Part shown: in pieces, positions 37,312 through 46,243 of the stretch
Layout of the letters: every line of letters begins with the position of its first letter
Numbering within the stretch: position 1 is the stretch's first letter
Source: Sphingomonas hengshuiensis
GTDB taxonomy: Bacteria; Pseudomonadota; Alphaproteobacteria; Sphingomonadales; Sphingomonadaceae
Length of the DNA stretch: 64,000 nucleotides
Assembly: GCA_003240755.1 (NCBI GenBank)
Contig: QFNF01000006.1
Location: forward strand, 1 to 64,000
Direction of reading: 5' to 3'
The notes under the pieces: model-generated
Told to the model about the DNA's origin: nothing
What the model saw: only the letters and a program-made list of their open reading frames with translations
The model's database searches: none
Position numbers and translations under genes: made by a program

Positions 37312-38514
37312 ATGCGCAGGGCAATATGGTGGGGCGTGGCGGCGCTGGCGATCATGGCCGCCGCCTTTTTCACGCTGGCGCCCGGGATCGTCGAGCGATC
37401 GATGAACAGGGTCGAGCCGAGCGCGGCGCTGGCCCGGCGGATGACGGCGCCCGCGCCGGTCGTGGCGGCGCCGATCGTCGACCTGCACGCCGACACGCTG
37501 CTATGGTCGCGCGACCTGTTGACGCAGGGCGCACGGGGGCAGGTCGACCTGCCGCGGTTGCAGGCGGGGAACGTCGCGCTGCAGATATTCTCGTCGGTCA
37601 CGCGGACGCCGCGCGGGCAGAATTACGATGCCAATGACGGCGACAGCGACAACATCACCCCGCTGGTGATCGCGCAGCTACAGCCGGTGCGAACGTGGGG
37701 GTCGCTGCTCAACCGGTCGCTGTGGCATGCGACGAAGCTCCGCCGGGCGGTACGGGCGTCGGGCGGGCAGTTGCGGCTGGTGGCGAGCGCCGCCGATCTG
37801 GGCGCCCTGCTGGCGGCGCGCGGGCAGGCGCGGGCGCAGCGACGTCCGGCACCGGTCGGCGCGCTGCTGTCGATCGAGGGGCTGAACGGGCTGTCGGGCA
37901 ATCTTGCCAATCTCGACCGGCTGTATCGCAGCGGATTTCGCATGGCGGGCCTTGCCCATTTCTACGACAACGAGGTCGCCGGATCGATGCACGGCCGCGC
38001 CAAGGGCGGGCTGACCCCGTTCGGGCGACGGGTCGTCGCGCGGATGGAGGACAAGGGCATGATCGTCGACGTGGCACATGCCAGCCATGCCGCGCTGGCC
38101 GACGTGCTGACGCTGGCCCGGCGGCCGGTGGTGTCGAGCCATGGCGGGGTGCAGGCGACGTGCGCCGTCAACCGCAACCTGACCGACGACGAGGTGCGCG
38201 GCATCGCGCGGACCGGCGGGATCGTCGGCATCGGATACTGGCCGGGCGCGGTGTGTTCGACCGATCCGGCGGCGATCGCGCGCGCCATCGTCCATGTCCG
38301 CGATATCGCCGGGATCGACCATGTGGCGCTCGGGTCTGATTTCGACGGCGCGGTGACGACCGGGTTCGATACCGCATGGGTCGGGCTGGTCGCCGAGGCG
38401 CTGGGCCGGGCGGGCATGGCGCGGGGCGATATCGACAAGGTGATGGGCGGCAACGCGATCCGGGTGCTGCGCGCCGGGATGCAGCCCCTTTCCCCCCGCC
38501 CGCCCGCCCGCTAA
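37312..38514 (+). CDS. Membrane-anchored dipeptidase, peptidase family M19
   Basis: A 400-residue renal-dipeptidase-type zinc enzyme with an N-terminal membrane anchor or signal segment (residues 4-24). Metal ligands of family M19 can be seen: DLHADTL (HxD, about residue 57), LLSIEGLNG (bridging Glu), VSSHGG (His) and the later LGSDFDG with Asp. It probably cleaves dipeptides, including D-amino-acid ones, outside the cytoplasm. A 48-bp gap separates it from folA and 9 bp from ribF, so it may be cotranscribed with both. Confidence 0.9.
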   Translation: MRRAIWWGVAALAIMAAAFFTLAPGIVERSMNRVEPSAALARRMTAPAPVVAAPIVDLHADTLLWSRDLLTQGARGQVDLPRLQAGNVALQIFSSVTRTPRGQNYDANDGDSDNITPLVIAQLQPVRTWGSLLNRSLWHATKLRRAVRASGGQLRLVASAADLGALLAARGQARAQRRPAPVGALLSIEGLNGLSGNLANLDRLYRSGFRMAGLAHFYDNEVAGSMHGRAKGGLTPFGRRVVARMEDKGMIVDVAHASHAALADVLTLARRPVVSSHGGVQATCAVNRNLTDDEVRGIARTGGIVGIGYWPGAVCSTDPAAIARAIVHVRDIAGIDHVALGSDFDGAVTTGFDTAWVGLVAEALGRAGMARGDIDKVMGGNAIRVLRAGMQPLSPRPPAR

Positions 38515-38523
38515 GGGGCGGCG

Positions 38524-39450
38524 ATGGAGCGTCTGGACGGAGGCGCGACGGTTCCCGGTCCCTTGCGCGGCGGGGTGGTCGCGCTCGGCAATTTCGATGG
38601 ATTTCATGCCGGGCACCAGGCGGTGGTCGCGCGGGCGGTGGCGCGCGCCCGCGAACGGGGCCGCCCGGCGATCGTCGCGACGTTCGACCCGCATCCCCGG
38701 CGCTATTTCCAGCCGAACCTGCCGCCGTTCCGCCTGACCAGCCTCGACCAGCGGGCGCGGCTGTTCGCCGCCGCCGGGGCCGATGCGATGCTGGTGTTCG
38801 CGTTCGACGCGGCGCTGGCCGGGCTGTCGGCGGAAGGCTTTGCCGAGCGGCTGGCGGGCGGGATCGGCGCGAGCGGGGTAGTGACCGGCACCGATTTCAC
38901 CTTCGGCCGGGCGCGCAGCGGCGACGTGGAGGTGCTGCGCGCATTGGGTGCGCGCCACGGCTTTACCGCCGAGACGGTCGCGCCGGTCGGCGACGCGGCG
39001 GCGGTGATATCGTCGTCGCGTATCCGCGACTGTTTGCGCGACGGCCACCCGCGCGAGGCGGCGGCGCTGATGACCCGGCCGTTCGCGGTCGAGGGCGTGG
39101 TGGAACATGGCGCGAAGCTCGGCCGGCAGCTTGGCTATCCCACCGCCAATATCGCGATGGGCAAATATCTGCGCCCCGCCTATGGCATCTATGCCGTCAC
39201 CGGGCGGTTGCCCGATGGTCGTGTGCTGAACGGGGCCGCCAATCTCGGCATCCGGCCGACGATCGCGGGTGAGCCGGTCGAGCTGCTGGAACCGCATTTC
39301 TTCGATTTCGACGGCGATCTGTACGGGCAGGTGATCGAGGTCGCGCTGATCGACTATCTGCGCGCGGAGGCGAAGTTCGAGTCGCTCGACGCGCTGAAGG
39401 TGCAGATGGCGGCGGATTGCGACCGTGCGCGGGCGCTGCTGAACGGCTGA
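38524..39450 (+). CDS. ribF: Bifunctional riboflavin kinase / FAD synthetase
   Basis: A 308-residue RibF making FMN from riboflavin and FAD from FMN. The N-terminal nucleotidyltransferase domain shows ALGNFDGFHAGHQAVV and TFDPHPRRYF, with SSSRIRDCLRDG near residue 160. The C-terminal kinase domain has GRQLGYPTANIA (PTAN motif), GIYAV, GAANLGIRPTI and EPHFFDFDGDLYGQ. RibF commonly precedes ileS-lspA, as here. Confidence 0.96.
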   Translation: MERLDGGATVPGPLRGGVVALGNFDGFHAGHQAVVARAVARARERGRPAIVATFDPHPRRYFQPNLPPFRLTSLDQRARLFAAAGADAMLVFAFDAALAGLSAEGFAERLAGGIGASGVVTGTDFTFGRARSGDVEVLRALGARHGFTAETVAPVGDAAAVISSSRIRDCLRDGHPREAAALMTRPFAVEGVVEHGAKLGRQLGYPTANIAMGKYLRPAYGIYAVTGRLPDGRVLNGAANLGIRPTIAGEPVELLEPHFFDFDGDLYGQVIEVALIDYLRAEAKFESLDALKVQMAADCDRARALLNG

Positions 39451-39707
39451 AATCCGCCAAAGGTCACTAAGTTCACACTCGCCGCGTTTGTGACGCGCCG
39501 TGCGGTATCCGAACCGGAACGTCCTCCCGGCGGACGCCGAAATCTTCTGGACATGGGCACATGGCGGGAGCCGCCGGAGACCGCAGCCTGCGCTGCGACG
39601 ACGGTCGGGGCTGCACGGTGGAAAGAGCGCCGCGATCCTGCCCCTTGGCGACCGAGTAGGAAAGCGGTTTGCGTGCGGGCGCGCATCGGCTAATCGCGGG
39701 CATTCCT
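39451..39707. other. Intergenic region between ribF and ileS
   Basis: 257 bp without a supported gene. It should hold the ileS promoter; I see no leader ORF or recognised riboswitch. An ATG-type start at 39669 in frame with ileS would add 13 residues that do not resemble the family. Confidence 0.4.
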
Positions 39708-42647
39708 ATGACCGAAACGCCCGAACCGACGCGCGACTGGCGCGACACCGTCTTCCTGCCGAAGACCGACTTTCCGATGAAGGCGGGCCTTGCCGCCAAG
39801 GAACCGGCGATCCTCGATCGCTGGGCGGCGATCGGGCTGTACGACCGGCTGCGCGCCGAGCGCGCGGGCCGCGAACGCTTCCTGCTGCACGACGGCCCGC
39901 CCTACGCCAATGGCGACATCCATATGGGCCATGCGATGAACAAGGTGCTCAAGGACATCGTCGTCCGCACCCAGTCGCTGATGGGCAAGGACGCGCCGTA
40001 CATTCCGGGCTGGGATTGTCACGGCCTGCCGATCGAATGGAAGATCGAGGAAGCGTATCGCGCGAAGAAGCGCAACAAGGACGAAGTGCCCCCGGCCGAG
40101 TTCCGCGCCGAATGCCGCGCCTATGCCGCCAAATGGGTCGAAGTGCAGAAGGGCCAGTTCCAGCGGCTGGGCGTGATGGGCGACTGGGCCGACCCGTACC
40201 TCACCATGAAGTTCGACGCCGAGGCGACCATCGCCGAGGAGCTGTTGAAGTTCGCGATGAGCGGGCAACTGTATCGCGGGGCCAAGCCGGTGATGTGGTC
40301 GCCGGTCGAAAAGACCGCGCTGGCCGAGGCCGAGGTCGAATATGAGGACGTCGTTTCCACGCAGATCGACGTGGCGTTCGAGATTGTCGATGCGCCCAAT
40401 GCGCCGGAACTGGTCGGCGCGCATGCGGTGATCTGGACGACGACGCCGTGGACGATTCCGGTCAATCAGGCTTTGGCCTATGGGCCGGAGATTGAGTATG
40501 TCGCCCTTGACGGCTTGGTTGAGGGAAAGACGGTTCTAATTGCGAGCTTGCTCGGCCTTGAAGATGGATTCTTCATGCGTCTGGCAGCGAACAAGGCAGA
40601 TTCCCCAGTCGTTGAGCGCTGGCGTGGCAAAGGCTCCGACCTCGCCGGCGCGACCGCCCGCCACCCGATGCACGCGCGCGGCGGGTTCTTTGCCAGGCCG
40701 CGTCCGCTGCTGCCGGGTGATTTCGTGACGACCGATGCCGGTACCGGTCTGGTCCATATGGCGCCGGATCATGGCGAGGACGATTTCGAGCTGTGCAAGC
40801 GCCACGGCATCGAGCCGGTGTTCGCGGTGCAGGGCGATGGGCGGTATCGCGACGACTGGGCGTGGCTGGGCGGCGAAGGCAGCGTCATCAACCCGAAATT
40901 CGTCGCCGCCGGGCGTGGCGGCAAGCTGGAGGAAGGGCCGATCTGTCGCGACCTGCGCTTGAGCGGTGCCTTGCTGGCGGCGTCGGACGACTTCGCGCAC
41001 AGCTATCCGCATAGCTGGCGGTCGAAGGCGAAGGTGATCTTCCGCGCGACGCCGCAATGGTTCATTCCGATGGACCGGAGCGCGAACAGCGCCCTGCCGG
41101 GGGCAGGACGCAGCGCGGAGGTCGGCGCTGGAACAGCGCCGTCAGCCAGTGGCGATCCGCTGCTCGATGTGACCAACCTTTCCGCACTTCCCCTCTCCCC
41201 TGAAGGGGAGAGGGAGGGTAACGGCGCTACGCTTCGCGAAATCGCGATGGACGCGATCGAGCGGACGCGGTTCGTGCCGGAGAAGGGGCGCAACCGGATC
41301 GGGGCGATGGTGTCGGGGCGGCCGGACTGGGTCATCAGCCGCCAGCGGGCGTGGGGCGTGCCGATCGCGCTGTATGTGAACCGGGCGACCGGCGACTATC
41401 TGCGCGACGAAGCCGTCAACGCGCGGATCCTGGCCGCCTTCCGCGAAGGCGGCGCCGATGCGTGGTATGCGGCGGACCATCAGGCGCTGCTGGGGCCGGA
41501 CTACGCCCTTGCCGATTATGAGGTCGTGACCGACATTCTCGACGTGTGGTTCGATTCGGGCTGCACCCATGTCTTCACCATCGAGAAGCGCTTCGGCGCA
41601 GGCACACGCGCGAACCTGTATCTCGAAGGGTCGGACCAGCATCGCGGCTGGTTCCAGTCGTCGCTGCTGGAAAGCTGCGGGACGCGTGGGCAGGCGCCGT
41701 ACGACACGGTGCTGACCCATGGCTTCGCGCTCGACGGCAATGGCCGCAAAATGTCGAAATCGCTCGGCAACGTCGTCGATCCGCTGAAGGTGATCGGCGA
41801 ATCGGGCGCGGACATCCTGCGCCTGTGGGTCGCGCAGACCGATTATTTCGAGGATGTGCGGATCGGCAAGGAAGTGCTGGCCGGCACCGGCGACGCCTAT
41901 CGCAAGCTGCGCAACAGTTTCCGTTATCTGCTGGGCGCGCTCGACGGGTATAGCGACGACGAACGGGTGCCGGTGGCGGACATGCCGGGGCTGGAACGCT
42001 ATGTCCTGCACCTGCTGGGGGAGCTGGACACCGAGCTGCGCAGCGCGGCCGAGGCGTTCGAGTTCAACCGCTATGTCCGCGCGCTGACCGATTTCGCCAA
42101 CGAGGATTTGTCGGCGTTCTTCTTCGATATCCGCAAGGATTCGCTGTATTGCGACGCGGCGGGCGACGTGCGGCGGCGGGCGTATCGCACCGTGCTGGAC
42201 GTGCTGTTCCATGCGCTGGTCCGCTATGCCGCGCCGATCCTGGCGTTCACGGCCGAGGAAGTGTGGCAGGCACGCTTCCCGAGCGCGGACGGGTCGGTCC
42301 ACCTGCTCGAATGGCCCGAATTGCCGCCGCTGCCCGCCGACCGGCCGCTCGGCACGGCATGGGCCGATGTGCGGGCGCTGCGTGCCCGCGTGACCGAGGC
42401 GATCGAGCCGCTGCGCCGGGACAAGACGGTACGATCGAGCCTCGAGGCCGAAGTCACGGTGCCGTCGCTGCCGCTGCCGGCCGACGATCTGGCCGAGCTG
42501 TTCATCGTCGCGAAGGTCGTCCAGGCCGACGGGCCGATCACGGTGACGCGGACCGGGGCGGCCAAGTGCGGGCGGTGCTGGCGGCATCTGCCCGATGTGG
42601 CGGTCGATGGCGATCTGTGCGGGCGTTGTGCGGAGGTGGTGGCATGA
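39708..42647 (+). CDS. ileS: Isoleucyl-tRNA synthetase, with a 50-residue insertion
   Basis: A 979-residue class I synthetase charging tRNA-Ile. The HIGH-type motif PYANGDIHMGHA is near residue 65, the CP1 editing domain follows (TTTPWTIPVNQAL), KMSKS is in GRKMSKSLGN, and the C-terminus has a CxxC...CxxC zinc finger (CGRCWRHLPD...CGRCAEVV). Unusual: after QWFIPMD (M455) about 50 residues (457-507, from ANSALPGAGR to SPEGEREGN) are inserted before ATLREIAMDAIERTRF. The inserted DNA contains a hairpin like an intergenic repeat. Codon use in 40470-40640 is also AT-richer than the rest. ATGA overlap with lspA. Confidence 0.95.
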   Translation: MTETPEPTRDWRDTVFLPKTDFPMKAGLAAKEPAILDRWAAIGLYDRLRAERAGRERFLLHDGPPYANGDIHMGHAMNKVLKDIVVRTQSLMGKDAPYIPGWDCHGLPIEWKIEEAYRAKKRNKDEVPPAEFRAECRAYAAKWVEVQKGQFQRLGVMGDWADPYLTMKFDAEATIAEELLKFAMSGQLYRGAKPVMWSPVEKTALAEAEVEYEDVVSTQIDVAFEIVDAPNAPELVGAHAVIWTTTPWTIPVNQALAYGPEIEYVALDGLVEGKTVLIASLLGLEDGFFMRLAANKADSPVVERWRGKGSDLAGATARHPMHARGGFFARPRPLLPGDFVTTDAGTGLVHMAPDHGEDDFELCKRHGIEPVFAVQGDGRYRDDWAWLGGEGSVINPKFVAAGRGGKLEEGPICRDLRLSGALLAASDDFAHSYPHSWRSKAKVIFRATPQWFIPMDRSANSALPGAGRSAEVGAGTAPSASGDPLLDVTNLSALPLSPEGEREGNGATLREIAMDAIERTRFVPEKGRNRIGAMVSGRPDWVISRQRAWGVPIALYVNRATGDYLRDEAVNARILAAFREGGADAWYAADHQALLGPDYALADYEVVTDILDVWFDSGCTHVFTIEKRFGAGTRANLYLEGSDQHRGWFQSSLLESCGTRGQAPYDTVLTHGFALDGNGRKMSKSLGNVVDPLKVIGESGADILRLWVAQTDYFEDVRIGKEVLAGTGDAYRKLRNSFRYLLGALDGYSDDERVPVADMPGLERYVLHLLGELDTELRSAAEAFEFNRYVRALTDFANEDLSAFFFDIRKDSLYCDAAGDVRRRAYRTVLDVLFHALVRYAAPILAFTAEEVWQARFPSADGSVHLLEWPELPPLPADRPLGTAWADVRALRARVTEAIEPLRRDKTVRSSLEAEVTVPSLPLPADDLAELFIVAKVVQADGPITVTRTGAAKCGRCWRHLPDVAVDGDLCGRCAEVVA
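41191..41214. repeat. Palindrome inside ileS, in-frame repeat insertion
   Basis: CCCTCTCCCCT (41191-41201), loop GA, AGGGGAGAGGG (41204-41214) is a perfect 11-bp hairpin. It encodes part of LSPEGEREG, within a stretch (about 41076-41229) that has no counterpart in E. coli IleRS. Such CTCTCCCC/GGGGAGAG palindromes are usual between genes, not within an essential one. Confidence 0.7.
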
Positions 42648-43153
42648 GCCCGCGGAGACTGGCGATCCTGCTCGCCATCGCGATCCTGATCGTCGACCAG
42701 TTCGTCAAATACTGGGTCACGGGCCCGATGGGGATCGACTATCCGGGTGCCGAGCTGCACCTGCTGCCGATCTTCACGCTGCGCTTCGTCCAGAATTTCG
42801 GCGTGTCGCTGGGGCTGCTGCAGGCCGGCAGCGAGACCGCGCGCTGGGCGCTGGTGGCGATGACCGCGCTGATCGCGACCGGGGTCGCGGTGTGGATCCG
42901 GCGCGAGCGGCAGACGCCCGAGCTGATCGGCCTCGGCTTCGTGCTGGGCGGGGCGCTGGGCAACATCATCGACCGGGTGCGCCTGGGCTATGTCGTCGAC
43001 TATGCCGACCTGCATTTTGGTGATTTCAGCCCGTTTCTGGTATTCAACATCGCCGATGCGGCGATTTCGATCGGCGTGGTGATCCTGCTGGTGCGCGCGC
43101 TGTTCGCGCCCAGGCCGAAGAACGATGTTCCTGTGGAGAAGGCCAATGCGTAA
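42644..43153 (+). CDS. lspA: Lipoprotein signal peptidase (signal peptidase II)
   Basis: A 169-residue inner-membrane aspartic protease that removes signal peptides from prolipoproteins. Four hydrophobic helices are seen; the catalytic Asp residues are in ALGNIIDRVRLGYVVDY and FNIADAAIS. It starts inside the ileS stop and its own 3' end overlaps the following lipoprotein gene by eight bases. Confidence 0.96.
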   Translation: MSPRRLAILLAIAILIVDQFVKYWVTGPMGIDYPGAELHLLPIFTLRFVQNFGVSLGLLQAGSETARWALVAMTALIATGVAVWIRRERQTPELIGLGFVLGGALGNIIDRVRLGYVVDYADLHFGDFSPFLVFNIADAAISIGVVILLVRALFAPRPKNDVPVEKANA

Positions 43154-43550
43154 CTTTGTCGTCATCAGCAGCCTCGGCCTGATCCTTGCCGGGTGCCAGG
43201 GCAATGCCCTCAATCGCCAGCGCCCCGACGAATTCGCCGTCGCGCGGCAGGCGCCGCTGGTGATCCCGCCCGATTATGCGCTGGTCCCGCCACAGCCGGG
43301 TGCCGCGCGCCCGCAGGATACCGCCGCATCGACCCAGGCGATGCAGGCGCTGTTCGGCGGCCCGGCGCAGCGCAGCGCCACCGAGCGGCTGACGCTGGAA
43401 CAGGCGGGCGGCGCGGGCGCGGCCGATTCGGGCATCCGGTCGGGCGTGGCCGATCCGAACACCAACGTCGTCGACAAGGGCGCGACGACCCGCGACATCA
43501 TCGCGGCGCCGGCGGGCGACGGGCAGACGGCGCGGACGACCACGCCGTAA
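43146..43550 (+). CDS. DUF3035-family lipoprotein
   Basis: A 134-residue lipoprotein: signal peptide with lipobox LILAGC (Cys17), then a low-complexity Pro/Ala/Gln-rich chain containing RPDEFAVARQAPLVIPPDYAL, the DUF3035 core. Found beside lspA in many alphaproteobacteria; function unknown, probably outer-membrane associated. ATG 43146 is used because it starts the signal peptide directly; it overlaps lspA. Confidence 0.88.
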   Translation: MRNFVVISSLGLILAGCQGNALNRQRPDEFAVARQAPLVIPPDYALVPPQPGAARPQDTAASTQAMQALFGGPAQRSATERLTLEQAGGAGAADSGIRSGVADPNTNVVDKGATTRDIIAAPAGDGQTARTTTP

Positions 43551-43573
43551 GCGGTTGGGTTTTGCGATAGGGA

Positions 43574-43609
43574 AAGGCCGGTCGCCCTTGGGGGGTGGCC
43601 GGCCTTTTT
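43574..43609 (+). terminator. Intrinsic terminator of the ileS-lspA operon
   Basis: AAGGCCGG and CCGGCCTT pair across a G/C-rich loop and are followed by TTTTTC, 24 bases after the stop of the lipoprotein gene. Confidence 0.8.
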
Positions 43610-43636
43610 CTTGCCTTACCGCTCCTCTCGCGCCCT

Positions 43637-43756
43637 CCGTTTGCTTCGAGCGGAGGTTCGAGCCTGTCGAGAACCGAAGTCGAGAAGGGGCTGCCCCAAA
43701 CGACCCGGTTCTCGACAGACGCTTCTCGACAAGCTCGAAGCTGCTCGAACCGAACG
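43637..43756. repeat. Dispersed intergenic repeat R2, copy A
   Basis: Begins CCGTTTGCTTCGAGCGGAGG and ends GAAGCTGCTCGAACCGAACG. The first 60 bases and last 20 recur at 48440-48529; this copy has an extra 30 or so bases in the middle with further TTCTCGACA units. Both copies carry inverted TTCGAG/CTCGAA elements. Confidence 0.8.
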
Positions 43757-43791
43757 TGGGGGGCTGCGGGGGCGGGATGATCTCGAACGAA

Positions 43792-43906
43792 CCCGTTCGC
43801 CTGAATAGCCATCGAGCCTGGCGAAATGACGTATCGAAGGACCCCTGGCACAGGTGCTTCGATACGGGTCTTCGACTTCGCTCAGCCCCTACTCAGCACG
43901 AACGGT
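43792..43906. repeat. Dispersed intergenic repeat R1, copy 2 (inverted)
   Basis: The reverse complement matches the copy at 35853-35965 along its length with scattered differences and a short extra segment. Present between the lipoprotein gene and the porin gene. Confidence 0.8.
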
Positions 43907-43972
43907 TTCAAGGATTTCCCCGCCCCAGCCTCGGAGTCCGTTCGAAAACTCGCCGAAGAGCGAGTTTCGCAG

Positions 43973-44053
43973 GCGGTGCCGGCCCGCTCCCCTCCCGGCC
44001 ACCCATCAAGGATACGCTATGGGTGGCCGGGAGGGGGAGCGGGCCGGCACCGC
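43973..44053. repeat. Very long perfect-type hairpin R3, copy A
   Basis: Arms of about 34 bp (beginning GCGGTGCCGGCCCGCTCC and ending GGAGCGGGCCGGCACCGC) surround a 12-base loop. It lies 34 bp after the 3' end of the convergent porin gene and would form an extremely stable RNA stem, perhaps acting as a terminator on either strand. A similar element is at 52413-52493. The whole stretch 43551-44086 otherwise holds only R1, R2 and the terminator. Confidence 0.85.
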
Positions 44054-44086
44054 GAAACGCGTTTCAACGCGTTTCCCAACAGCCGC

Positions 44087-44917
44087 TCAGAACGCCGCGG
44101 TCAGCGATACCACCACCGTGCTGGCCGCGATCGGGCTGCCATTGGTGGTCTTGCTGAAGTTCGGCTGGATATAGGCCGCCTCGCTGTTCGAGATGTCGGT
44201 ATCGACATAGGCGACGCCCAGCGTCAGGTTCTTGTAGGTGAAATCGGTGCCGAGCGACCAGTCCCAATATTTGCCGGTCGGCGACAGGCTGGTGCCATTG
44301 GGGCCGAGGCCGGGATTGCCGTCCGAATAGCCGATATGCGCCTTCAGCGTCAGCGGGGTGTTCGGCACGCCCGCGGCGGCATCGCCCGACAGGTAGATAT
44401 TGTCCTCCTTGCGACCGTCGCCCGGAATGAGCGGCGTGGCGGACGCGGTGACATAGCTGAGCGAGGTCTGCTTGGGCGCATAGAACACCCCGGCGGTCAG
44501 CGTGGCGGGACCGGCGGTGCCCGACAGCTTGCCATATAGTTCGACGACATCGGTTTCGTCGAAGCCGCCGGGATAGGTGTACCAGGTGACGCCGGCATCG
44601 ACGGTCGCGGTCCCGAACGTATGCTTGTACCCGGCGATCAGGTCGAGTTCGAGGTTGGCGCCGCCGAACGTGCCCCAGCCGGCAAGGTTCGAGCCCCAGG
44701 TGCCGATATAGATGCCGCTTTCATGGGCGATGGTGATGCCGCCCTGCACCGCGACGTTCTTGTCGGTCTGCGACACGCCGCGGAAGCGATAGTCGGACGC
44801 GACGCTGGCGCTGCCGCTGATCGTGATCGGTTCGGGCGGTGCGGTGTCCTGCGCGAAGGCCGGCATCGCGGTGGCGGCGGCGAGGATCGCGGCCGGAAGG
44901 ATGGTCGAGAATCGCAT
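44087..44917 (-). CDS. TorF-family putative porin
   Basis: A 276-residue outer-membrane protein: signal peptide (residues 1-22, ending AFA-QD), then repeated amphipathic beta strands beginning ITISGSASVASDYRFRGVSQTDKNVAVQGG, the typical opening of the TorF/Gcw_chp family, and a C-terminal VVVSLTAAF ending in Phe. Substrate unknown. Members often respond to nutrient status. AAAGGG precedes the ATG on the minus strand. The 206 bp upstream contain only its promoter region. Confidence 0.88.
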   Translation of the reverse strand: MRFSTILPAAILAAATAMPAFAQDTAPPEPITISGSASVASDYRFRGVSQTDKNVAVQGGITIAHESGIYIGTWGSNLAGWGTFGGANLELDLIAGYKHTFGTATVDAGVTWYTYPGGFDETDVVELYGKLSGTAGPATLTAGVFYAPKQTSLSYVTASATPLIPGDGRKEDNIYLSGDAAAGVPNTPLTLKAHIGYSDGNPGLGPNGTSLSPTGKYWDWSLGTDFTYKNLTLGVAYVDTDISNSEAAYIQPNFSKTTNGSPIAASTVVVSLTAAF

Positions 44918-45123
44918 CGTAAACCCTTTCTAGGTTCCGTGGTGATTCTCCTGCGTCGAACGTCGCCGCGGTTGGTGGGCCTGCTGGCCCGTGCGGTCTG
45001 ATGCTCTGCGACCGAATATGTCCCAGCATACCGCGCCGCACAATGGGAATTGCGCGGACGCCGGATGCAACACACCCGCTGTTGCGCGGTGGCAACAACG
45101 GGCGTGGCGGGTAGCTGGCGGAG

Positions 45124-45588
45124 TCAGGCGCGGATGGCGAGGATCGCGTCGATTTCGACCACCGCGCCCAGCGGCAGGACCGGGACGCCGACCGCGCTGC
45201 GCGCATGGCGGCCGGCATCGCCGAACAGGTCGACCATCAGTTCCGACGCGCCGTTCGCGACCTTGGGCTGGTCGGTGAAGCTGCCCGCCGAATTGACGAA
45301 CACGCCGAGCTTCACGACGCGTTCGATCCGCTCGAGGCTGCCCAGCGCCTTTTCGGCCTGTGCCAGGATCATCAGCGCGCATTGCCGTGCGGCGCCGGTC
45401 GCATAGGCGAGGTCGCGGTCCTCGCCGGCGCGGCCGGTCATCAGGTTGCCGTCCTCGAACGGGAGCTGGCCCGACAGGTGCAGCAGGCCACCGGCCTCGA
45501 CCGCGGGAACATAGGCCGCGACGGGCGCGGCGGCGACGGGGAGCGACAGGCCGCGTTCGGCCAGCTTTGCGGGGATATCATATGCCAT
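45124..45588 (-). CDS. RidA family protein
   Basis: A 154-residue RidA/YjgF-type protein; such proteins hydrolyse reactive imines and enamines released by PLP enzymes. The chain has LHLSGQLPFEDGN, LAYATGAARQCALMILAQAE and VVKLGVFVNSAGSF, with PVLPLGAVVEIDAILA at the C-terminus. The usual catalytic Arg in the V-R-x-A segment appears as SAVGVPVLPLG, as in the longer, arginine-poor RidA subgroup, so imine deaminase activity is uncertain. Follows the HAD gene by 31 bp in the same direction. Confidence 0.85.
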   Translation of the reverse strand: MAYDIPAKLAERGLSLPVAAAPVAAYVPAVEAGGLLHLSGQLPFEDGNLMTGRAGEDRDLAYATGAARQCALMILAQAEKALGSLERIERVVKLGVFVNSAGSFTDQPKVANGASELMVDLFGDAGRHARSAVGVPVLPLGAVVEIDAILAIRA

Positions 45589-45619
45589 GGGACGTTCCTC
45601 TCTCGGGTTTCGGATGGGG

Positions 45620-46243
45620 TCAACCCCGCGCCGGCCGCCCTTCGGCGAAGCGTGCCTCGATCCATGCCTGCGCCGCCACCCAGTCGTCGATCCGGGCATG
45701 GGCGGCGGGTGCCGGGGGCATATGGATGGCGAGGTCGGGTTCGGACACCATGTGCAGCCGGTGGACGGCGGGCGCGGTGTCGGCGACCGATTGGTGATGC
45801 ACCGCGAGGTCGTCGACGAACACCGCCACGTCGGGGTCGTATTCGGCGAGCAGCCGCGCCACCGGCGGCCCCTTGCCCCCCTGGTTGCATTCGACGCGGT
45901 GGACGATGCCATGGGCGGCGAGCTGATCGATGCGGTGGGTGCGGCAATGATCCTGCAGGTTGGTCAGCACGACGATATCGGCCTGTCGGGCGAGCGCGGC
46001 CAGCGCCTCGCGCGCATGGGGGACCAGCGTCTGGCGCGCCATCTGCCCCGGAAAGAAGCCGTCGAGCATCCCCCACATCTCCTCGCGTTCCAGCACGGTG
46101 CCGTCGGCGCGGGTCATCGAACGGGCAAAGTCTCCCCCCGCCATGTCGAAGGCGATGGCATGTTCCTCCCCCAGCCATGTCCCGAAATGCCGGACCATGT
46201 GCAGCAGGACTTCGTCGCAATCGGTGATGAGCAGGGGTTTCAT
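45620..46243 (-). CDS. HAD-family hydrolase
   Basis: A 207-residue haloacid-dehalogenase-type hydrolase. Motif I is LLITDCDEVLL (nucleophile Asp and the +2 Asp), motif II IVVLTNLQDH, motif III the lysine in QGGKGPPVARLL, motif IV VFVDDLAVHH. Substrate unknown, likely a small phosphate. The start overlaps the DUF3572 stop by four bases. Together with the RidA gene it forms a three-gene minus-strand unit. Confidence 0.88.
   Translation of the reverse strand: MKPLLITDCDEVLLHMVRHFGTWLGEEHAIAFDMAGGDFARSMTRADGTVLEREEMWGMLDGFFPGQMARQTLVPHAREALAALARQADIVVLTNLQDHCRTHRIDQLAAHGIVHRVECNQGGKGPPVARLLAEYDPDVAVFVDDLAVHHQSVADTAPAVHRLHMVSEPDLAIHMPPAPAAHARIDDWVAAQAWIEARFAEGRPARG

Noticed and set aside
39451..39707. 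T-box or amino-acid leader regulating ileS
   Set aside because: No T-box sequence, no isoleucine-rich leader peptide and no terminator/antiterminator pair was seen.
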